Shown here: in pieces, positions 1-6,826 of the stretch
Numbering within the stretch: position 1 is the first letter of the stretch
Layout of the letters: each line of letters begins with the position of its first letter
Source: Comamonadaceae bacterium
GTDB taxonomy: Bacteria; Pseudomonadota; Gammaproteobacteria; Burkholderiales; Burkholderiaceae_C
NCBI GenBank assembly: GCA_947374505.1
Contig: CANCCE010000036.1
Span: 1 to 16,788 of the forward strand
DNA: 16,788 bases
Reading direction: 5' to 3'
Notes under the pieces: generated by a model
What the model saw: the letters and a program-made list of their open reading frames with translations, nothing else
The model's database searches: none
Told to the model about the DNA's origin: nothing
Translations under genes and position numbers: made by a program

Positions 1-1334
1 ATCAGGCGGTACTCGGCTCGACTGGTGAACATACGGTAAGGCTCGGTCACGCCCTTGGTGATGAGGTCATCCACCAGCACACCCAGATAGGCCTCGTCGC
101 GGCGTGGCAACCATGCGTCCTTGCCTTGGCACTGCAAGGCGGCATTGATACCGGCAAACATACCTTGGGCCGCAGCCTCCTCATAACCCGTCGTGCCATT
201 GATCTGGCCGGCAAAGAACAAACCACCAATAGCCCGCGTTTCAAAGCTACTTTTGAGCGAGCGCGGATCAAAGTAGTCATACTCGATCGCGTAGCCGGGC
301 CGCAAGATGTGCGCGTTTTCCATACCGGCCATCGAGCGCACCAAAGCGTACTGAATGTCAAACGGCAGACTGGTCGAGATGCCATTGGGGTAAATCTCGT
401 GCGTCGTCAGGCCTTCCGGCTCGAGAAAAATTTGGTGACTGGTCTTATCCGCAAAGCGGTTGATCTTGTCTTCCACGCTCGGGCAATAGCGTGGGCCAAC
501 GCCGTCAATCTTGCCGGTGAACATGGGGCTGCGGTCAAAACCGGAGCGGATGATGTCGTGCGTGCGCTCATTGGTGTGCGTGATCCAGCAAGGCATTTGC
601 TGGGGATGGGCAATACCCGCACCCATGAAGCTGAACACCGGCACGCTGCTGCCCTCGCCGCCCGGCATGCCGTCACCTGGTTGAACTGTGCACTTGCTGA
701 AGTCGATGCTGCGGCCATCCAAACGTGGCGGCGTGCCAGTTTTGAGCCGCCCCTGTGGCAGCTTGAGTTCTTTCAGGCGCGCACTGAGCGACACGGCAGG
801 CGGATCGCCAGCACGACCAGCCGCGTAGTTGTTCATGCCGACATGGATCTTGCCATCCAGAAAAGTCCCCGCCGTCAACACCACCGTGCGGCTGCGGAAT
901 TTGATGCCCACCTGCGTCACGGCACCCACCACCCGATCACCCTCTACCAACAGGTCGTCAACCGCTTGCTGGAACAACCACAAATTAGGCTGGTTCTCCA
1001 ACATCCGGCGGATGGCCGCCTTGTACAAAATACGGTCAGCCTGCGCCCGGGTGGCGCGCACGGCCGGCCCCTTGCTGGAGTTGAGAATACGGAACTGGAT
1101 ACCGCCTTCGTCCGTGGCCAGCGCCATAGCACCGCCCATCGCATCGACCTCTTTGACCAAGTGGCCCTTGCCGATACCGCCAATCGAGGGGTTGCAGCTC
1201 ATCTGGCCGAGGGTCTCGATGTTGTGGCTGAGCAGCAAAGTCTTGCAGCCCATGCGGGCCGAGGCCAGCGCAGCTTCAGTGCCGGCATGGCCACCACCGA
1301 CAACGATCACGTCAAATTCTTCAGGGTAAAACAT
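1..1334 (-). CDS. mnmG: MnmG (GidA), tRNA uridine-5-carboxymethylaminomethyl modification enzyme, C-terminus cut off by window edge
   Basis: MnmG is an FAD protein that, with MnmE, installs the carboxymethylaminomethyl group on the wobble uridine (U34) of certain tRNAs in the cytoplasm. Reading from 1334 leftwards gives 444 codons of a protein that is normally about 630-650 residues, so the C-terminal third lies outside the window. Seen: the FAD dinucleotide-binding GGGHAG at residues 13-18, then family signatures including CNPSIGGIGKGH, GTFLDGKIH, PGYAIEYDY and FAGQINGTTGYEEAAAQG. The start is ATG at 1334, with an AGAGGT Shine-Dalgarno 8 nt upstream. That ribosome site lies inside the last codons of the toxin gene, whose stop is 3 nt before the ATG. 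The gene therefore probably shares a transcript with the toxin-antitoxin pair unless an internal promoter exists. Confidence 0.97.
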   Translation of the reverse strand, partial: MFYPEEFDVIVVGGGHAGTEAALASARMGCKTLLLSHNIETLGQMSCNPSIGGIGKGHLVKEVDAMGGAMALATDEGGIQFRILNSSKGPAVRATRAQADRILYKAAIRRMLENQPNLWLFQQAVDDLLVEGDRVVGAVTQVGIKFRSRTVVLTAGTFLDGKIHVGMNNYAAGRAGDPPAVSLSARLKELKLPQGRLKTGTPPRLDGRSIDFSKCTVQPGDGMPGGEGSSVPVFSFMGAGIAHPQQMPCWITHTNERTHDIIRSGFDRSPMFTGKIDGVGPRYCPSVEDKINRFADKTSHQIFLEPEGLTTHEIYPNGISTSLPFDIQYALVRSMAGMENAHILRPGYAIEYDYFDPRSLKSSFETRAIGGLFFAGQINGTTGYEEAAAQGMFAGINAALQCQGKDAWLPRRDEAYLGVLVDDLITKGVTEPYRMFTSRAEYRL

Positions 1335-1337
1335 ACA

Positions 1338-1757
1338 TCAAACCTCTATCAGTTCGGTTTTCAGGCCCAGCGCCTCAGCGGCTTGCGCCTGCCGGCGGTC
1401 AGCCGTCACAAAAAGGTCAACACGTGCCGCGCGGGCGGCACCAATGTGCAGCGCATCCGTAGCGCGCAGCCGGGTGCTTTCCATCGCTTGGGCAGCGTGC
1501 GCCTCGACCCGGCTATCCAACGCCACCAGCGTGAAATCGGCAAAGTCATCTTGCACAATGCGCATGATGCGGGCGTAGTCGTCGGCACTCACCAGCCCGT
1601 CATGGCGCTGGCGGTTCAAGGCCGAGGCAATCTCGGTCTTGCAATGAGCGGCCACCACCAGCTCGCGGGCCCGCTCGCCGGCGGCCATCACTTGGGTTCT
1701 CCCCGCCTCGTCGTTGTAGCGTTTAAAAAGCGCTGAGGTGTCCATCAGGATGCGCAT
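1338..1757 (-). CDS. PIN-domain ribonuclease toxin (VapC-like)
   Basis: Predicted Mg-dependent endoribonuclease toxin of a type II toxin-antitoxin pair; many VapC toxins cut tRNA or rRNA, but the target here is unknown. The protein is 139 residues, usual for the family. The PIN active-site acids are visible: D6 in LMDTSAL, E42 in TEIASAL, D101 in TDALHIGAA and D120 in VTADRR, so the enzyme looks intact. I chose ATG at 1757 because it overlaps the antitoxin stop by one base (TGATG), typical of translational coupling. GTG at 1760 and TTG at 1763 are in-frame alternatives. The gene ends 3 nt before mnmG. The pairing of a Phd/YefM-type antitoxin with a PIN toxin is a known hybrid arrangement. Confidence 0.9.
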   Translation of the reverse strand: MRILMDTSALFKRYNDEAGRTQVMAAGERARELVVAAHCKTEIASALNRQRHDGLVSADDYARIMRIVQDDFADFTLVALDSRVEAHAAQAMESTRLRATDALHIGAARAARVDLFVTADRRQAQAAEALGLKTELIEV

Positions 1758-2002
1758 CACCAACCCGCCTCGCGCTCTTCAACAATGAGCTGGGCTCCCG
1801 ACTTACCGTCCGGCCTGACGATGTGCAGCGGCTCGATCACCCGCTTCCAGCTGGGCACGCGAGGGCTTGCGTCACTGGTCACCGGCACCAGTTCAGCCAC
1901 AGGCTTGCCGTGCCGCAAGATACGCACAGTCTCGCCGCGCTCGACCAAGTCAATCATGGCCGAGGCATTGGCACGAAATTCACTCAAAGGGATGGTTTGC
2001 AT
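1757..2002 (-). CDS. Phd/YefM-family antitoxin
   Basis: An 81-residue antitoxin that should bind and neutralise the adjacent PIN toxin and repress its own promoter. The N-terminal half matches the Phd/YefM DNA-binding fold: it starts MQTIPLSEFRANASAMIDLV, followed by ERGETVRILRHGKPVAELVP, a motif typical of the family. The C-terminal part (about residues 45-81) is variable and acidic or tryptophan-containing, as expected for a toxin-binding tail. The ATG at 2002 has no clear Shine-Dalgarno, and a good -10 box lies only 9 nt upstream, so the message may be leaderless or have a very short leader. The stop codon overlaps the toxin start by one base. Confidence 0.9.
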   Translation of the reverse strand: MQTIPLSEFRANASAMIDLVERGETVRILRHGKPVAELVPVTSDASPRVPSWKRVIEPLHIVRPDGKSGAQLIVEEREAGW

Positions 2003-2011
2003 GGGTCAATC

Positions 2012-2043
2012 ATCATATTTGTACAAAACAGTAAATTTGTACA
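2012..2043 (-). promoter_or_regulatory. Promoter/operator of the antitoxin-toxin(-mnmG) operon
   Basis: On the minus strand TATGAT (2017-2012) is a near-consensus -10 box 9 nt before the antitoxin ATG. It is flanked by two TGTACA boxes at 2020-2025 and 2038-2043, 18 bp apart. The first sits in a perfect 10-bp palindrome, TTTGTACAAA (2018-2027). The 9-mer ATTTGTACA is repeated directly at 2017-2025 and 2035-2043. Phd-type antitoxins bind paired palindromes over their own promoter, so these are the likely autoregulatory operators. No convincing -35 box was found. Confidence 0.5.
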
Positions 2044-2143
2044 TTTTACTCACAGCCGTTGTCCTTCAGTCACTAGAGGCAGCGCTGTCAGGCTCCTGTA
2101 GCCAAGCGGCGTAACATTTACCGCCTGACAACTTAAAACCCAC

Positions 2144-2149
2144 AGGAGA
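2144..2149 (+). promoter_or_regulatory. Ribosome binding site of the thiolase gene
   Basis: AGGAGA lies 5 nt before the ATG at 2155, a strong Shine-Dalgarno that fixes the start of the thiolase gene. Confidence 0.75.
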
Positions 2150-2154
2150 CCAGA

Positions 2155-3339
2155 ATGAAACGTGATGTCGTGATTGCCAGCGGTGTGCGCACCGCCATCG
2201 GAACTTTTGGCGGCAGCTTGAAGGACACTCCACCCACTGAGCTTGCGGCACTCGTTGTCCGCGAGTCACTGTCGCGTGCAGGTGTCGAAGGCAAAGACGT
2301 CGGCCATGTGGTCTTCGGCCATGTCGTCAACACCGAAGCCAAAGACATGTATTTGTCACGCGTCGCCGCCATCAATGGTGGCTGCGCCGAAGGCACGCCC
2401 GCCTTCAACGTCAACCGCCTCTGCGGCTCGGGCCTGCAAGCCATCCTGTCGGCCAGCCAGAGCATCTTGCTGGGCGACACCGACATCGCTATTGGCGGTG
2501 GCTCTGAAAACATGAGCCGTGCGCCCTACGTTAGCTTGGCGACTCGCTTTGGTGCGCGCATGGGCGACACCAAAATGATCGACATGATGGTCGGCGCCCT
2601 GCACGATCCTTTCCACGGCATCCACATGGGCGTGACCGCCGAAAACATCGCCGCCAAATGGGGCATCACACGCGACGACCAAGATGCCATCGCGGTTGAA
2701 AGCCACAACCGTGCCCAGCGCGCGATCGAAGGCGGCCGCTTTAAAGAGCAAATCGTGCCGGTGATGCTCAAAAGCCGCAAAGGGGATGTCTCCTACGACA
2801 CCGATGAACACTTCCGCCCGAACTGCACGTTGGCCGACATGGCCAAACTCAAACCTGTCTTCATCAAAGAAAACGGCACCGTCACCGCCGGAAACGCCTC
2901 CGGCATCAACGATGCTGCAGCCGCACTGGTGATGATGGAAGCCGGCACCGCCAAGGCCCGCGGTATCCAACCGCTGGCCCGCTTGGTGGCCTACGCGCAC
3001 GCCGGCGTCGACCCGAAATACATGGGCATCGGCCCCGTACCCGCCACACAACTGGCACTCAAAAAGGCGGGACTCACAGTCCAAGACTTGGACGTCATCG
3101 AAGCCAATGAGGCGTTTGCCGCTCAAGCCTGCGCTGTCACGCGCGACCTCGGTTTAGACCCCGCGAAAGTGAACCCCAACGGCTCCGGCATCTCGCTGGG
3201 TCACCCGATCGGCGCCACCGGCGCGCTGATCACGGTCAAGGCTTTGTACGAGCTGCAACGCATCAAAGGCCGCTACGCCTTAGTCACCATGTGCATCGGC
3301 GGTGGCCAAGGGATTGCAGCGATTTTTGAGAGGATGTAA
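2155..3339 (+). CDS. bktB: Acetyl-CoA acetyltransferase / beta-ketothiolase (BktB-like)
   Basis: A 394-residue thiolase that condenses or cleaves acyl-CoA units (acetoacetyl-CoA or 3-ketoacyl-CoA) in the cytoplasm, serving polyhydroxyalkanoate synthesis or fatty-acid breakdown. Catalytic residues are all present: the acyl-carrying Cys90 in NRLCGSG, His350 in SLGHPIG and Cys380 in TMCIGGGQG. NEAFAAQACAVT and the C-terminal GIAAIFERM fit the biosynthetic/BktB group closely. Length is normal for the family. The start is supported by AGGAGA upstream. It is transcribed away from the toxin-antitoxin operon and ends tail-to-tail with soxZ; no other PHA gene is in the window. Family assignment is firm; BktB rather than PhaA or AtoB rests on recalled similarity to the Cupriavidus protein. 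Confidence 0.93.
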   Translation: MKRDVVIASGVRTAIGTFGGSLKDTPPTELAALVVRESLSRAGVEGKDVGHVVFGHVVNTEAKDMYLSRVAAINGGCAEGTPAFNVNRLCGSGLQAILSASQSILLGDTDIAIGGGSENMSRAPYVSLATRFGARMGDTKMIDMMVGALHDPFHGIHMGVTAENIAAKWGITRDDQDAIAVESHNRAQRAIEGGRFKEQIVPVMLKSRKGDVSYDTDEHFRPNCTLADMAKLKPVFIKENGTVTAGNASGINDAAAALVMMEAGTAKARGIQPLARLVAYAHAGVDPKYMGIGPVPATQLALKKAGLTVQDLDVIEANEAFAAQACAVTRDLGLDPAKVNPNGSGISLGHPIGATGALITVKALYELQRIKGRYALVTMCIGGGQGIAAIFERM

Positions 3340-3402
3340 GGGCTGAAGGCCCGTCTTAAGATCCAGTGCTGGGTAGCGCCAGCGCCCGAAAGAATGGCAG
3401 AT

Positions 3403-3735
3403 TCACGACGTAGGCTGCAGCACGACCACGCTTTGGCGTAACTCGCCGGTGACACCTTGCTCGTCAAGCCAACGCACCCACAGCTCGCCAGACTCAGCGG
3501 CACGAAAGTAAAACTCAAACAAGGGATTGCCGGCAATCCCCGACGATGGTTCGACCTTGAAGACCTCTTGCCCAACGTAATCGCAGGTCAGCCAAACAAT
3601 CACATTGCGGGGAATCAGCTGGCCCTGCAAATTCTGCAAATAACCGCTGTCCATCGGGTGTTGAATTAACAGCCGCGCCCTGATAACGTCACCGCGGACG
3701 ATACGGGCAGGAAGTTGCAAACGGGCATTGCTCAT
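3403..3735 (-). CDS. soxZ: SoxZ-like sulfur-carrier partner protein
   Basis: A 110-residue immunoglobulin-like SoxZ. In known Sox systems SoxZ forms the SoxYZ heterodimer that holds sulfur intermediates in the periplasm. Seen: VRGDVIRARLLIQHPMDSG (with the family HPM at residues 26-28), then IPRNVI and GNPLFEFYFRA, and a final beta-strand region LWVRWLDEQG. No signal peptide is present, as expected, since SoxZ is exported together with SoxY. Its ATG (3735) immediately follows the soxY stop (3736-3738) with no gap. It is last in a four-gene operon with a molybdopterin hydroxylase. No soxX, soxA, soxB, soxC or soxD accompanies it here, so thiosulfate oxidation cannot be assumed. Confidence 0.88.
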   Translation of the reverse strand: MSNARLQLPARIVRGDVIRARLLIQHPMDSGYLQNLQGQLIPRNVIVWLTCDYVGQEVFKVEPSSGIAGNPLFEFYFRAAESGELWVRWLDEQGVTGELRQSVVVLQPTS

Positions 3736-4218
3736 TCAAGTGCCGTCCACACAAGCCGAATCGGTCACGATCACATCCACACTCTGATAACGGAAACTGC
3801 CATCGGACAAACGCGCCACCGCCACCAGCATTTGCGAACCGGCCAACCGAATGCGCGTACTCACTTCGGCACGACCTGACCAAGGCCCGAGATGAAAAAC
3901 CGCCATCTGCGTGGCCGGGTTACGCTGTGACAGCAGATAAATGTGCGAGACATGCGCCTCTGGCGTCATCGGGCTTTCAACCTGGACCGACACCGGCACC
4001 AGGTAGCCGTTGTCAGCCAGAATCGGTAACACCAGCTTGACACCCTGCTGCAACGCCACACCCCCGTTCAGCAGCGGCGCGAGCATCTCCTGAAGAGTGA
4101 GTAAGTGACCGGAAATCATGCCTTGTGAACGGGCCGGTAACACGCTCATTGCCATCGTCGCCAACACACCGCGCGCGAATTGCTGCAGCCACCGGCGGCG
4201 CCTAGACCTCAAACTCAT
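3736..4218 (-). CDS. soxY: SoxY-like sulfur carrier with Tat signal and an atypical C-terminal arm
   Basis: A 160-residue SoxY-like protein. SoxY normally carries sulfur substrates on a cysteine in a C-terminal GGCGG arm. Seen: a Tat-type signal (RRRRWLQQFARG, residues 6-17, then a hydrophobic stretch to about 28), and the SoxY core with VPVSVQVESPMT, the segment AVFHLGPWSGRAEVSTRIRLA, and LSDGSFRYQSVDVIVT. The C-terminus reads SACVDGT: the cysteine (C156) aligns with the carrier cysteine, but the flanking glycines are replaced and the tail is longer. The gene overlaps the upstream molybdo-subunit gene by 4 nt (ATGA) and abuts soxZ. Fold assignment is firm; whether it carries sulfur is uncertain because of the altered arm. 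Confidence 0.85.
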   Translation of the reverse strand: MSLRSRRRRWLQQFARGVLATMAMSVLPARSQGMISGHLLTLQEMLAPLLNGGVALQQGVKLVLPILADNGYLVPVSVQVESPMTPEAHVSHIYLLSQRNPATQMAVFHLGPWSGRAEVSTRIRLAGSQMLVAVARLSDGSFRYQSVDVIVTDSACVDGT

Positions 4219-6371
4219 GCACGCGCCAAACTCAATCCATGGTTTTTTAGCGGCAGAGAACGGATGCGTTTGCCAGAGGCCGCAAAAATCGCGTTGGCCA
4301 ACGCCGGCGCCAAAGGTGCTTGTGCCGGCTCACCAACGCCGCCCCAAAAACCACCGGTGGGCGCAATGACAGCCTGCACTTTTGGCATTTCATTCAGCCG
4401 CATGAGACGGTAGTCGTGAAAATTCGATTGCTCGATGCGGCCGTCTTTAACCGTCATTTCACCCCAGAAAATAGCGCTCAAACCGTGTACTACACTGCCC
4501 TGAATTTGCGCCTCAATGTTGTCAGGATTGACCACATAGCCAGGGTCGATCCCCATGACCACGCGGTGAATTTTGACTTCACCCTTGGCATTGACAGAAA
4601 CCTCGCAAACGCAAGCCGTATAACTGCCGTAACCCTCGGTTTCGGCAATGCCGCGGAACACGCCCTTCGGGAGCGGTGCGCCCCAATTGGCGGCCTTCGC
4701 AACGGCTTGCAATATGCTGCGGTCACGCGGCGATTTCTCGCCCAGCAGGCTCAACCGGAACGCCAGTGGGTCCTTGCCGGCCGCATGTGCAAGCTCGTCA
4801 ATAAAGCTTTCGCGCATGTATGGGTTTTGCGAATGGCCCACCGTGCGCCAAAAGCCCACAGGCACGTTGGTGTTTCGCTGGGCGTAGTCGACCAGACTGT
4901 TCGGAATGTCATAAGGATGGTCCTGCAACGAGGCCACCGCCTGACCGTCTACGCCCTTAGGCAATGGCAGTTTGAGCAACGTGGCCAATAGCGACGGCGC
5001 ACTGACACGGATGTGCAGCGCATCGACCTTGCCGGTAGCGTCCATCGCGGCCTTGAAGCTCACCAAACTGGCAGGACGGTAAAGGTCGTGCTGAATATCT
5101 TCTTCACGACTCCAAATCATCTTCACAGGCTTACCAGCCATGGCTTTGGCAATCATCACGCCTTGACGCGTGAAATCCTGCGGGCTCTTGCGGCCCAGAC
5201 CGCCCCCCAGCTGCATCGGATAAACCATGACCTTGTCTTGCGGCACACCCGCTGTCGCGGCAGAAACCGCCAGCGTTGCTTCCGGATTTTGCGTCGAGGT
5301 CCATACCTCCAATTTATCTCCCTGCAACCAAGCGGTGCAGACCATCGGCTCCATGGTGGCGTGCGCCAGATACGGCGTGAAGTACTCCGCTTCATAGACT
5401 TTGCTGGCGCTGGACAAGGCTTGCGCCGTATTGCCATCGTTGCGCGCCACCGCCAGTTCGGGCTGTTCCAGACCAGCGCGGAAGTGAGTCATGATGGCCG
5501 TGTTGTTGAGTGCGCCGTGCTCGCCGGTGTCCCAGTCCACCGCCACTTCACGCAGCGCTTCTTTCGCACGCCACCAGTTGTCGGCCACCACCGCGACGAA
5601 CTCACCTAAATTGAGCACCTTGACGATGCCGCGGCGGTTTTCCACCTTGGAGGCATCCATCGACTTCACGCGTCCATTGAACACCGGACAAGCTGCCACT
5701 GCTGCATACAACATACCCGGCAATTGCGCGTCGATGCCGTAACGAATCTGGCCGGTCACAATATCAGGAATGTCAACGCGCGCGATCGGCTTGCCAACAA
5801 TCTTCCAGTCCTTCGGGTCCTTGAGTTGAACCTCTTTGGGCGCCTCCAGCAGCGCGGCAGCAGCGGCCAGTTTGCCGTAACTCAGCGACCGCTTGCTCGC
5901 CAAATGATGCACCTTGCCAAGCGCCGTGCTGCATTGGCTGGCCGGCACGCCCCAGCTTTGCGCTGCAGCGGCCACCAGCATGTGACGCGCAGTACCGCCG
6001 GCTTGGCGAAGGTAAGCCTGCGAGTTTCGAATGGTTCGACTACCGACGGACGCCATGTCGCCGTAAACGCGTTTTTGACGCAGGTTCTCGTGCGCCGTAG
6101 CGTATTCAACACGAACATTTTTCCAGTCGGCATCCAACTCTTCGGCCACCAGCATGGGAGCGGAAGTTCGGCTGCCTTGACCCATTTCAGCGCGGGCATA
6201 CCGAATGATGATGGTCTCGTCAGGCTGAATCTCAATCCATGCATTCAGTTTCGGTGTGTCGGCTGCCTGCGCGCGTTCAGGCAAGTAAAAAGCCAAACTC
6301 AAACCGGCAGCAGCGGTGGCCGACACCTGCAGGAAATGCCGGCGCTCAGGGGACGTGACAAGCGGGTTCAT
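4215..6371 (-). CDS. Xanthine-dehydrogenase-family molybdopterin-binding subunit, isoquinoline 1-oxidoreductase (IorB)-like, Tat-exported
   Basis: The 718-residue large subunit of a molybdenum hydroxylase, which would oxidise an aldehyde or N-heterocycle using water and pass electrons to the adjacent [2Fe-2S] subunit. Seen: a twin-arginine signal ERRHFLQ (residues 9-15) followed by an Ala/Leu-rich segment to about 36; HATMEPM (337-343); the cofactor loop LGGGLGRK (388-395); and GVGEP (678-682), whose E681 is the catalytic glutamate of the family. Length matches one-piece IorB-type subunits. The Tat signal implies folding with cofactor in the cytoplasm and export to the periplasm. It overlaps the small-subunit gene by 4 nt upstream and soxY by 4 nt downstream. 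The substrate cannot be read from the sequence, and no cytochrome c acceptor subunit is encoded nearby. Confidence 0.92.
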   Translation of the reverse strand: MNPLVTSPERRHFLQVSATAAAGLSLAFYLPERAQAADTPKLNAWIEIQPDETIIIRYARAEMGQGSRTSAPMLVAEELDADWKNVRVEYATAHENLRQKRVYGDMASVGSRTIRNSQAYLRQAGGTARHMLVAAAAQSWGVPASQCSTALGKVHHLASKRSLSYGKLAAAAALLEAPKEVQLKDPKDWKIVGKPIARVDIPDIVTGQIRYGIDAQLPGMLYAAVAACPVFNGRVKSMDASKVENRRGIVKVLNLGEFVAVVADNWWRAKEALREVAVDWDTGEHGALNNTAIMTHFRAGLEQPELAVARNDGNTAQALSSASKVYEAEYFTPYLAHATMEPMVCTAWLQGDKLEVWTSTQNPEATLAVSAATAGVPQDKVMVYPMQLGGGLGRKSPQDFTRQGVMIAKAMAGKPVKMIWSREEDIQHDLYRPASLVSFKAAMDATGKVDALHIRVSAPSLLATLLKLPLPKGVDGQAVASLQDHPYDIPNSLVDYAQRNTNVPVGFWRTVGHSQNPYMRESFIDELAHAAGKDPLAFRLSLLGEKSPRDRSILQAVAKAANWGAPLPKGVFRGIAETEGYGSYTACVCEVSVNAKGEVKIHRVVMGIDPGYVVNPDNIEAQIQGSVVHGLSAIFWGEMTVKDGRIEQSNFHDYRLMRLNEMPKVQAVIAPTGGFWGGVGEPAQAPLAPALANAIFAASGKRIRSLPLKNHGLSLARA

Positions 6372-6826
6372 GCGCGGACTCCTTTAGCAGCAACGGCGTG
6401 AATCGCCTTGCGGATGCGCGCATAGGTGCCGCAGCGGCAGATGTTCGTCATGGCCGCATCAATGTCTTCATCGGTAGGCTTCGGTTTCTTCTTAAGCAAC
6501 GCCACCGCCGCCAAGATTTGGCCGCCCTGGCAATAGCCGCACTGCGGCACCTGATGCTCGACCCATGCTTGTTGCACCGGATGCAGCTTGCCCTTGGACG
6601 CTAGACCCTCAATCGTCATGACCTGCTGACCGGCAGCTGCGGAAACAGGGTAAGAGCAAGATCGAACGGGCTCTCCATTCAACAACACCGTGCAGGCGCC
6701 ACACTGGGCCACACCACAACCGAACTTCGGCCCCTTGATGTCGAGCTCGTCGCGCAAGGCCCACAACAACGGCATTTCGGGTTCGACATCCAGCTCAAGC
6801 GCTTTTCCATTCACATTGAGTTTCAT
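6368..6826 (-). CDS. [2Fe-2S] subunit of a molybdenum hydroxylase (IorA-like)
   Basis: A 152-residue iron-sulfur small subunit that relays electrons from the molybdenum site of the adjoining large subunit. All eight cluster ligands are visible: C37, C42, C45 and C57 for the plant-ferredoxin-type cluster (GCGVAQCGACTV and RSC), and C96, C99, C130 and C132 for the second cluster (QCGYCQ and CRCGTY). Length is usual for IorA/CoxS-type subunits. It has no signal peptide and is probably exported bound to the Tat-signal large subunit. It is the first gene of the operon. The ATG at 6826 is preceded by GGAG at 8 nt, supporting the start; the stop overlaps the next start as ATGA. Confidence 0.94.
   Translation of the reverse strand: MKLNVNGKALELDVEPEMPLLWALRDELDIKGPKFGCGVAQCGACTVLLNGEPVRSCSYPVSAAAGQQVMTIEGLASKGKLHPVQQAWVEHQVPQCGYCQGGQILAAVALLKKKPKPTDEDIDAAMTNICRCGTYARIRKAIHAVAAKGVRA

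Noticed and set aside
126..1736. A 536-codon open frame on the plus strand
   Set aside because: It runs antisense through mnmG and the PIN toxin gene, has no recognisable domain, and its length is explained by the GC-rich codon use of the genes on the other strand.
2356..3126. A 256-codon open frame antisense to the thiolase gene
   Set aside because: It is a shadow of the intact, motif-complete thiolase on the plus strand and has no family features.
3340..3402. GC-rich repeats between the convergent thiolase and soxZ genes as a terminator
   Set aside because: The best stem leaves a 2-nt loop and no T tract follows on either strand.
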